Assembly (NCBI RefSeq): GCF_000026365.1
Contig: NC_012995.1
Location: 498,501 to 562,500 of the forward strand
From: Zygosaccharomyces rouxii
Lineage: Eukaryota; Ascomycota; Saccharomycetes; Saccharomycetales; Saccharomycetaceae
Length of the DNA: 64,000 nucleotides
Reading direction: 5' to 3'
The notes under the pieces are model-generated. The model searched no databases. It was not told where the DNA came from and saw only the letters and a list, made by a program, of their open reading frames with translations. Below, one piece after another: positions 28,055-35,150 of the stretch; position 1 is the stretch's first letter; each line of letters starts with the position of its first letter. Position numbers and translations under genes: made by a program.

Positions 28055-29350
28055 ATGAGCATGAATCAAGCCGAAGATAGTCTAGCATCAATATATGGCA
28101 CCAATGATAATCAGACGCAAAATCAATTCATACATTTTCAGCCTCAAGAAGCAGTAGCACTTGAAGAGGAATTGCAGAGAAAGATCGATCTGTCGAGACA
28201 GGAAACGAAACATTTGTACAATCAGATTGATAAAGTAAAATCAAGAGCTCACGATGCAAATCTCTTAGATATGGCCAAAAGTGTTTCTCCCTTGAAAACT
28301 GATAAAATTAATCTCACGCCGACACTGGTTCTCAAGGGCCATAATAATAAAGTTTCAGACTTCCGTTGGAGTTCGGATTCGAAGAGCATCCTGAGCGCAA
28401 GTCAGGATGGGTTTATGCTGATTTGGGACACTGATACTGGGTTAAAGAAAAACGCCATCCCTTTGGATTCGCAATGGGTACTTACGTGTGGCATCTCACC
28501 ATCTGGAAATCTAGCTGTAAGTGGAGGTCTGAACAACAATTGTACCATCTACAGAGTTCCGCGAGACAGTAAAGTGCAACAAAGTGTTGTTTCCATATTT
28601 AAGGGCCATACTGGTTATATTTCAGATACTGCATTTACAGACAATGCACATGTAGTTACTGCTAGTGGTGATATGACTTGTGCATATTGGGATATTCCCA
28701 AGACAAAAAGGGTTAGAGAATATGCAGACCATTTAGGTGATGTTCTTTCTCTGTCGCTGCCACCGCCAAATACTAACAGCAATCTATTTGCCAGTTGTGG
28801 GTCAGATGGATATGCTTTTGTGTGGGACACTAGATCGACAAATGTGGCACAGACTTTCTTTATTAGTGACAGTGATGTGAATGCAATTCAATTCTTCAAG
28901 GACGGTAATTCTATTGCAACCGGAAGTGATGATGGTGTAATAAGGATGCTTGATCTTCGGGCTGATTGTCCCGTAGCCACATATTCACTAGCCAAGTCAA
29001 TGAGAAAACCTAAAAGCCAGCCAACATTTACCACAGGTTCTTCCCCCACCAAGCCAGGTTATGAAGGTGATATCTCTCGGAAAACAAGTCACAAAAGTAT
29101 TATTAGTCCCAGTTATTTGGATAATCAAGGCGTGTCCTCTTTGGATTTTAGCGGCTCCGGTAGATTGATGTATGCGTGTTACACCGATTTTGGATGTGTC
29201 GTATGGGACGTGTTGAAGGCAGGGATTGTTGGTAAATTAGAAGGTCACTCAAACAGAGAATCAGGAGTTCGGGCAAGTCCAGATGGTCTGGCCGTTTGTA
29301 CAGGATCATGGGATTCTACCATGAAAATTTGGTCGCCAGCTTATATTTGA
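28055..29350 (+). CDS. STE4: G-protein beta subunit of the mating pathway (Ste4)
   Basis: The 431-residue protein has an N-terminal coiled-coil helix (about residues 33-70) that should pair with the gamma subunit Ste18. Seven WD40 blades follow, starting LVLKGHNNKVSDFRWSSDSKSILSASQDGFMLIWD. An insert between blades, rich in Ser, Thr and Lys (SMRKPKSQPTFTTGSSPTKPGYEGDISRKTSHKS), corresponds to the pheromone-phosphorylated region of S. cerevisiae Ste4. The last blade ends CTGSWDSTMKIWSP. On receptor activation Gbeta-gamma recruits Ste5 and Ste20. Length compares with 423 residues in S. cerevisiae. The frame begins with Met at both residue 1 and residue 3. Confidence 0.97.
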   Translation: MSMNQAEDSLASIYGTNDNQTQNQFIHFQPQEAVALEEELQRKIDLSRQETKHLYNQIDKVKSRAHDANLLDMAKSVSPLKTDKINLTPTLVLKGHNNKVSDFRWSSDSKSILSASQDGFMLIWDTDTGLKKNAIPLDSQWVLTCGISPSGNLAVSGGLNNNCTIYRVPRDSKVQQSVVSIFKGHTGYISDTAFTDNAHVVTASGDMTCAYWDIPKTKRVREYADHLGDVLSLSLPPPNTNSNLFASCGSDGYAFVWDTRSTNVAQTFFISDSDVNAIQFFKDGNSIATGSDDGVIRMLDLRADCPVATYSLAKSMRKPKSQPTFTTGSSPTKPGYEGDISRKTSHKSIISPSYLDNQGVSSLDFSGSGRLMYACYTDFGCVVWDVLKAGIVGKLEGHSNRESGVRASPDGLAVCTGSWDSTMKIWSPAYI

Positions 29351-29524
29351 ATGTCACCAAAAAAGATAAAAGTAAAAACAGTACTAATAATTCAATGCAT
29401 CTGAACAATTTGTTTTCATTTGACCATGTATTACTATTAGATTTGTTGTCATTCTTTGAGTAATGATGGAAGATCCGCTTCATGCGTATACGCATACACA
29501 TATGTAGTCTTTTGATAAATCACT

Positions 29525-30217
29525 TTAAAATTCTTTCTCATCATTTCCATGCAAAATGTAATCACCAATCGTTTGTAAAAGCTCGTTAGGTAATTGGTAA
29601 AGTCCCATTAAAAAATCATCGTGCCTTTCCTGCTTGTTGACTTCGGCTTGTACTGCTGGATGTCGTAGAATTAATTGAACAATTTCAGTAACAGAATCTT
29701 CGTCCAATTTTGGTATAAGGTTTATCCAATTGCGTAACTGTGATTGAGAGATAGTTTTCTCTTGCTTTTTATCAAAATTGGCATCAGGCAATGTGAAATT
29801 CCTGGATAAATATTCTCTAATCAGAGGTGTATGGCATGGTACTTTTATAGCGTAGTCAATTGCAACAGCACTATGTTCAAATGATAGAAGATGGTTTATC
29901 GTAAATTTACCAACGTTTTCAATAAAATGACAGACAATTTCCATATCGAATTCCCCCCAACCTTCTTCTTCTAGTACAAACGGTGGTTGTCTGAATTTTC
30001 TAACAGGTTCTTTGAAAGTAGGATGCAGATAGAATATGCAAATGGAAACGATATCTAATACCACTTCTTCATCTTTTTCATTTAACATGCATAGTTCAAC
30101 TCTCCATCGACGTACGGGCAACTCGCCCATACATGAAGACTGATCTTCTTTAATCACCTGTTGAGTCTTGACTCTAATGTTGACATCAATCGTAGGTATA
30201 TCCATTCCATTCCCCAT
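29525..30217 (-). CDS. SAS5: SAS histone acetyltransferase complex subunit Sas5, YEATS domain
   Basis: From the first ATG (30217) the product has 230 residues; a second ATG at 30205 (MDIPTIDVNIRVKTQQV) fits the start of S. cerevisiae Sas5 better. The frame is open to 30286 but without another ATG. The YEATS domain covers about the first 130 residues: IRVKTQQV, RRWRVELCML, YLHPTFKEPVRKFRQPPF, and the EEGWGEFDMEI strand. Sas5 works with Sas2 and Sas4 to acetylate H4 Lys16 near heterochromatin boundaries. A second YEATS gene, TAF14, lies directly upstream on the same strand. A GCGATGAG octamer with an A-run follows at 30299-30316. Confidence 0.9.
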   Translation of the reverse strand: MGNGMDIPTIDVNIRVKTQQVIKEDQSSCMGELPVRRWRVELCMLNEKDEEVVLDIVSICIFYLHPTFKEPVRKFRQPPFVLEEEGWGEFDMEIVCHFIENVGKFTINHLLSFEHSAVAIDYAIKVPCHTPLIREYLSRNFTLPDANFDKKQEKTISQSQLRNWINLIPKLDEDSVTEIVQLILRHPAVQAEVNKQERHDDFLMGLYQLPNELLQTIGDYILHGNDEKEF

Positions 30218-30298
30218 CGCACCGAGACTAGCATTCGCTAATATAATACATCTGTTACGATAGAACAAGCCTTTCTTTATACCCAATTCTCTTGATAC

Positions 30299-30316
30299 GC
30301 GATGAGTGAAAAAATT
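30299..30316. promoter_or_regulatory. PAC-like octamer joined to an RRPE-like A-run upstream of SAS5
   Basis: GCGATGAG (30299-30306) is followed without a gap by TGAAAAAATT (30307-30316). The block lies 82-94 bases before the two possible SAS5 start codons. SAS5 is not a classical ribosome-biogenesis gene, so the site may be fortuitous. Confidence 0.4.
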
Positions 30317-30419
30317 GTCAAATGATAGTAAAATACATATATGTATATATGTATATATATTTCAATTACAGCAAAAAATATTTGAATTTTAGTTTAAGTG
30401 GTATTTTGTTTTCCTCTCA

Positions 30420-31219
30420 TTATTCGGTATTCTTTTTCACATAATCCCAAAGACTCTTAAGTAACCCATCCGGCAGACTGTACAGATCGATGATAAACTC
30501 ACCTTCTTCCACGTTATTCGTTACGTTCATCTCTGGTGTACGATTGTCTGTGACCATTTGCACAACGCCGACTAAATCATCTTCATTTAATTTTGTTAGA
30601 CCGAATGCCAACTTCTCAATATCGACATTACCCTTAACAGTTGATGCACTAGCGGCTTTTGCCTTCTTTACCTTAGGCTCACCATTAGTTGCAGCGGCTT
30701 TACGCTTGGAAGAGCCACTAGTATCATCTAGGGATCCACTCTTGGCCAATTCTGCTGCTAAAGTTGGTTTATTTGTAGGAGCCTGTATTACATGATCAAT
30801 TTCGTATGATTCCTGTAAGAAATTCAAATCATGGGTAATCTTTCTCTCACCTGCCTTTTCTAAAAGGAAAACACTGATGTCAAGTGGGAATCCACCCCAT
30901 CCTTGTTCCACAATTTTGAAAGGTCTTTCCGTAAAAGTTCTATTGGGATTGGCAAAGGTTGGGTGTAAATGGTAGACCACTTTATCAAATATCGTAGCTG
31001 GTATCTCCTTACCTTCTTCATCTAATAGTACAATTTCAATACTCCATTGTCTCATGGGGAAATTCTCTACAGGGGGTAAATCCGGTAAAACATGTTGGCT
31101 GGTCTTGATTCGAACCGTTCTTTTTACTGACTGTGATAAAAGGATTCATGTTAGTATATCGATCTTGCAAAAAAAAAAAGGAGCAAAAAGATTCTTGGAG
31201 TAGCACATACTGCAACCAT
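30420..31219 (-). CDS. TAF14: YEATS protein Taf14 (TFIID, TFIIF, SWI/SNF, INO80, NuA3 subunit), one intron
   Basis: The gene is split. Exon 1 is nine bases (31211-31219, Met-Val-Ala) and exon 2 is 30420-31130, starting Ser-Val-Lys-Arg-Thr. The joined product has 239 residues (S. cerevisiae 244, also with an intron right after the first codons). The YEATS domain (about 1-125) contains RQWSIEIVLLD, YHLHPTFANPNRTF and EQGWGGFPLDISVFLLEKAGERK. A Lys-rich linker and a C-terminal ET-like domain (LTKLNEDDLVGVVQMV ... FIIDLYSLPDGLLKSLWDYV) follow. Taf14 reads acetyl- and crotonyl-lysine on histone H3. SAS5, another YEATS gene, follows in the same direction after 202 bases, which suggests an old tandem duplication. 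Confidence 0.96.
31131..31210 (-). other. spliceosomal intron of TAF14
   Basis: The 80-base intron has the consensus 5' site GTATGT (31205-31210 on the minus strand), the branch site TACTAAC (31150-31156) and a 3' site CACAG ending at 31131. A run of eleven T lies between the 5' site and the branch site. Splicing joins GCA to TCA in phase 0. The next AG downstream would leave TAA as the first codon of exon 2, so the first AG must be used. Confidence 0.93.
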
Positions 31220-31505
31220 AACTGTTTAGCCAACTCTGGAACGGCCCACTAATGCGGTTTCAAATACTCTGATAACCTGTATCAATGGCCAACTATTCTG
31301 TTCTGATTGTTTGCTAGATGGGCTCAACCACTTGGATTCTTCGTTAACGTTTCCGTCTTCCCTCGTGTTTAGCGATCTACAAATGTCAGCGTAATCTGTC
31401 ACCATGTCAGCGTCACAAAAAGGTAAAATAGGATAATAATTATATTAAATCATGCATAAAGTATAGAAGACTGATTTATCCTTGAAAGTCAAACTCGAAG
31501 TTTCT

Positions 31506-32429
31506 TTAGCACATTTGTGCAAATACCAGAATGGAGATTAAAAATGCGAAGAACATCGTAGTGGGCATTATGGAACTGGAAGCATTATGGAATCCAATTG
31601 TAGTTTGATTGGTGTAGTTGGTGTGGTTGAGCTTGGGATGCTGGATTTTAGTGTAATTGCGATGTTTTCCAAAACTTTTCGAAGTAAAAGTTGGATGAGT
31701 TGAAGATTCAGTACTGTTCCTAAAAACTGTAACATTAGCGCTAGTTTTGTGATGATTCTTCTCTGAAGTATGAATTGAAGAGCAATGAGAACATTCAGAA
31801 CTCATCTCAGTGGATGTCGAACAAGGTGTAGATTCAGCAAAAGTACTCGTAGGAGAAGAATAAGTTGAGGATGAGTCGGATTCGTGGCAGGTGGACTCAG
31901 TTTCAGTCACGGTGGGTTCTGGTTGAGTTTCCATAATAGTGCTTGTACTAGTGAATTTTTCAGTTGGTGGTTCTTCTTTTTCCTCTTCATGTTCTTTGTG
32001 TTCTTCAGGTTGATCACCTTCATGTAAAGTACCATCATAAATTTTGTGCACCGATTCATAATTTTCCCTATCCTGTTGATTCAATGAATCTTCGATTTGA
32101 TTATTATTATCATTAGAGCGGTTCTGCTGCAAAAGTTCATCCAATAATTCATTGGTTGCAAACATCATACTTTCGTAATCCTTTATACTGACAAATTGGG
32201 GACTATTAGGTAAATCGGTAAAAATTATATTCGAACTAGTACCCAATTTTTCAACTACCTCTGGAGATAGTGCTTCAGGACTGACATGAATAGATAATGG
32301 CTGTTCTTCAGAAAGCATGGAGACATCCTCTTGTTCAAAAACAGTCACTTCATATGGAGATGAAGATGCAGTTTTTACAAACAGGTAAAGGCCCACAAGC
32401 GATGATGCCAGATTGAACTTTTTGAACAT
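31506..32429 (-). CDS. SPO19: GPI-anchored sporulation-type cell-wall protein, SPO19 / YOR214C-like
   Basis: The 307-residue protein has a signal peptide (about 1-23, FNLASSLVGLYLFVKTASS). An N-terminal domain of about 80 residues contains LSIHVSPEALSPEVVEKLG. A Glu-rich and then Ser/Thr/Glu-rich stalk follows, with several N-glycosylation sites (NHT, NYT, NQT, NAS). The C-terminal hydrophobic tail (MFFAFLISILVFAQMC) is the form of a GPI-attachment signal. Position between TAF14 and AIM41 fits YPL130W (SPO19) and its duplicate YOR214C. Two exact middle sporulation elements upstream strengthen the sporulation link. Rapidly evolving stalk proteins are hard to assign by sequence. Confidence 0.62.
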   Translation of the reverse strand: MFKKFNLASSLVGLYLFVKTASSSPYEVTVFEQEDVSMLSEEQPLSIHVSPEALSPEVVEKLGTSSNIIFTDLPNSPQFVSIKDYESMMFATNELLDELLQQNRSNDNNNQIEDSLNQQDRENYESVHKIYDGTLHEGDQPEEHKEHEEEKEEPPTEKFTSTSTIMETQPEPTVTETESTCHESDSSSTYSSPTSTFAESTPCSTSTEMSSECSHCSSIHTSEKNHHKTSANVTVFRNSTESSTHPTFTSKSFGKHRNYTKIQHPKLNHTNYTNQTTIGFHNASSSIMPTTMFFAFLISILVFAQMC

Positions 32430-32600
32430 TTTTAATTGGTGCCTAATTAATTGGAATTAGTGCCTTGAGAATACAGAGGTCAAAAGGTAAGGAATTTTAT
32501 CTTTTTCAACTTTTTAAAAAAATGTATGAATAGTTAGAAGGAGAAGGGATAGAACCTTTTGAATTTTCTAGGTCCTTATATAATTTCAAATAATCGACCT

Positions 32601-32609
32601 CTCACAAAA
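32601..32609 (+). promoter_or_regulatory. middle sporulation element, proximal, upstream of SPO19
   Basis: CTCACAAAA contains the full CRCAAAW core of the Ndt80 site. It is 172 bases before the SPO19 ATG. Confidence 0.5.
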
Positions 32610-32726
32610 GAATAAAAAAAAAAAAAAAATAGTTGGAAGACCAGAAAGCTTTGTGGTACTGCAATCTTGATTGAGGGTCCTTCTGCTTGAAGCTTGACTA
32701 ATTTAATTGAAAATTCATATTTACAT

Positions 32727-32735
32727 GACACAAAA
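32727..32735 (+). promoter_or_regulatory. middle sporulation element, distal, upstream of SPO19
   Basis: GACACAAAA matches gNCRCAAAW at every position, including the preferred first G. It is about 300 bases before the SPO19 ATG and outside the AIM41 coding region. Confidence 0.55.
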
Positions 32736-32784
32736 TATCGTGGAATGGGTAGAATAAAAATAGTGATTCGATTCAAGTAAAAAT

Positions 32785-33330
32785 TCAGAAGACATTTTTG
32801 AACTGTTGAACAATGCTTGCTTTCACAGCATTAGGGGAAGCTTTCCATTCAGAATTTACAGTTTTCCAATCGATCTTACCAAAGGCTTGCTTCATCTGTA
32901 AAGTGGGTTCCTTTTCCTTCAAATTTTTTAACAATTGTAAGACTTTTGAGTCAATTTCCTCTTTAGAGGCCACAGGTAAGGCACTCCTGTACTGCTCAAT
33001 AATCCCCATTTCATGTTGTTCTTTAGCCACTAAATCTTCCCTTTTATTGGCTAAAAACTCTGTGATAGAGTCTTTCCTCTGACTAATTAATTTTGAGTAC
33101 AAGTCGAAAAGGGTGAATTCGTCAAGGGTCTTGTCTTTATTATCAATTTCTTTATTCTTGATAGTTGACAACAGACCTCTGATAGTAGTCTTTTTTAATT
33201 CATCTTTAGCCAACATGGCTTGCTTCAAATCTTTCTTTAGTCCCCCTAGTGCAGCATTGTAAGATTCGGTACTATTAAATCTAATGAATCCTGTTAAGCG
33301 TGGTTTGATGAATGCGGCTCTTCTAAACAT
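32785..33330 (-). CDS. AIM41: mitochondrial GatB/YqeY-domain protein Aim41
   Basis: The 181-residue protein (S. cerevisiae 185) begins with a short basic presequence ([20 protein letters not shown]). Most of the rest is a YqeY-type helical domain: [33 protein letters not shown], then [38 protein letters not shown]. The fold is related to the tail domain of GatB amidotransferases, but Aim41's biochemical role is not defined. A CACGTG element lies about 107 bases upstream of the ATG. The order SPO19/YOR214C, AIM41, RUD3, RFC1 equals YOR214-YOR217. Confidence 0.93.
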
Positions 33331-33436
33331 GACTAGACCCTACCTATTATATTAAGCGTTCTACTACAATTGATGCTTTAAGAAGTTTCTGTCAATTGAT
33401 TGATTGACATCTTCCTTGTCGAAATAAGATACTCAA

Positions 33437-33444
33437 CACGTGAT
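33437..33444 (-). promoter_or_regulatory. Cbf1-type E-box upstream of AIM41
   Basis: CACGTGAT here reads ATCACGTG on the minus strand, an exact RTCACRTG Cbf1 site, 107 bases before the AIM41 start. Confidence 0.4.
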
Positions 33445-33555
33445 AAGGCGGTTACATGAAACGAACTAAAAGGTGTCATTATGAGGATGGCATTTTTGTT
33501 TTAGTTGCTTTTATTTTAAGGTATTCTTATGTTACTCTATGCATTTTAGTATTAT

Positions 33556-34914
33556 CTATTCACTTTCTTTCTCCAAGTAGTCGGTCCACATGGAGACAAA
33601 GTTCTCAGTTCTCGACCCCGATTTTGATCTTTTCCCACTGGTTTGAGAATTTAGAATTAGACCTGCTTGTCTCTTTTTATCATCATCCCAATTGAGAAAA
33701 CTTGATAGTAATTCAAGAACTTCGAATTTCCTTGGATCTGCCCGAGGAATGGCAACAAATGAAATTAATAAATTGGACATCAATTCCTTATCCACAGATT
33801 CAGAATCGCTTGATTGTTTTAACATCGCCAACGCCTTCGTCAAATGCTCATTTAAGATAATCGCTTCATGTCTTAATTTTCCAATCTGTAAGACACGATC
33901 TTTACATTCTTTTTCTAGTTTTTCCTTTTGTTCCACAGCATCTTTCATCCTTTCAACTTCTCCCCTCAAAGTATCAATAGTATCTACATGTGATTTCGTA
34001 GATTCTTTACTCCTTTCCAGCTCAGCTTTCAAAGAGTTCACTTCTATGTTCCTTTGTGTCAATTGATCGTTAAATCGTTGTTCCGTCCTTTCTAATTCAG
34101 CTTCCATCTCCTTTAGAGAGTCCTTTAAGATGGAATTTTCCTTTGTCAAATTTTCCAGATTAAATTGGAGATCCTCTCTCTCTTGATGAAGCGCAGAAAT
34201 GTCCTGCTTATTATTGTCCAATATAAGAAGCAATTCCTGCAACTGTGTGTTTAATTGACTATTTTGAGTCTTTTGGAACTCTAGTTCATGACTATGTGAA
34301 GTATTGAAAGTTTCCAATTGTCTTTGTAAATCATCAATGGTTTTCTTGTACTCTTGAGACTCCTCATGAACAGTTTCTCGTTCCTCCTCTATACTAGATA
34401 ACTCTTTGTTTAAAGTAACCACAGTTTGTTGTAATTCAGATTTTTCCTTCGTGACAGAGTCTAATTTTTGCTTCAATTTCATGTTTTGAGATTCGTATGC
34501 TGTCAATTGTTCCTGTACAGACTCGAGTTCATTTTGAGATTCTTTCATCTTGTTAAACACGTTTTTCATCGATGAAATCCTTGACAGAAGATTGTTGTAC
34601 TGACTTTGGAATTCATCCCTTTCAGCTCTGACCTTAGATAACTCTGATTCGTCTTCATTCCCCTCAGCTTTGTTCTTCTTTTCTAGTTCCAATTTCAACT
34701 CCCTGATTTGTTGGTTTAGGGATTCCACTTGATCATTTGATACCTCTGAAGGCCCTGAAACCTCTTCCTTCGCACCATTGCCATTCAACTCTTCAGAATC
34801 ACCCCCTGAGGCCACGGATTTATCCAGTTCAATGGGCGTCTCTTGTTTTGAACTATCTTCAGAAACAACTTGAGATCCTAGCTTCTTACCACCTTTCTTC
34901 TTACCCTTAGCCAT
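33556..34914 (-). CDS. RUD3: cis-Golgi golgin Rud3, GRAB domain
   Basis: The 452-residue protein (S. cerevisiae 484) starts MAKGKKKGGKKLG, then an acidic/Ser region. From about residue 60 to 360 it is a long heptad-rich coiled coil. Near the C-terminus the segment MSNLLISFVAIPRADPRKFEVLELLSSFLNWDDDKKRQAGL is a GRAB (GRIP-related Arf-binding) domain that binds Arf1 and recruits the protein to the cis-Golgi. Rud3 organises ER-to-Golgi traffic. It is divergent from RFC1 with 236 bases between the start codons; the shared region shows TTTTA repeats near 34961-34979 and no recognised factor site. Confidence 0.93.
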   Translation of the reverse strand: MAKGKKKGGKKLGSQVVSEDSSKQETPIELDKSVASGGDSEELNGNGAKEEVSGPSEVSNDQVESLNQQIRELKLELEKKNKAEGNEDESELSKVRAERDEFQSQYNNLLSRISSMKNVFNKMKESQNELESVQEQLTAYESQNMKLKQKLDSVTKEKSELQQTVVTLNKELSSIEEERETVHEESQEYKKTIDDLQRQLETFNTSHSHELEFQKTQNSQLNTQLQELLLILDNNKQDISALHQEREDLQFNLENLTKENSILKDSLKEMEAELERTEQRFNDQLTQRNIEVNSLKAELERSKESTKSHVDTIDTLRGEVERMKDAVEQKEKLEKECKDRVLQIGKLRHEAIILNEHLTKALAMLKQSSDSESVDKELMSNLLISFVAIPRADPRKFEVLELLSSFLNWDDDKKRQAGLILNSQTSGKRSKSGSRTENFVSMWTDYLEKESE

Positions 34915-35150
34915 TTTGCAATTCGGTCGAGAGACAGAAGGCCATACAAATAGGTTTTGTTTATTTTATTTTATTTTAATGTTCATCTATCTTCAACAGT
35001 AAGGTTTCTTTTAATCTTCGTGGCATCAAAATTTAACATGAAAAATGGAAGGCCTCCAAAGGTAATTTGAACCCTTTAGAAAGACTGCAAAAAGGGTTTT
35101 CAGGGGTCCATTAACTGCTCAGAGACTGGATTAAATCAATTCTGTGTCTA

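Larger units (their letters stand above)
32430..32784. other. intergenic region, SPO19 promoter and AIM41 3' end
   Basis: The 355 bases hold two middle sporulation elements (32601-32609 and 32727-32735) and a 15-base A run at about 32615-32629. No coding frame was found. Confidence 0.5.
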
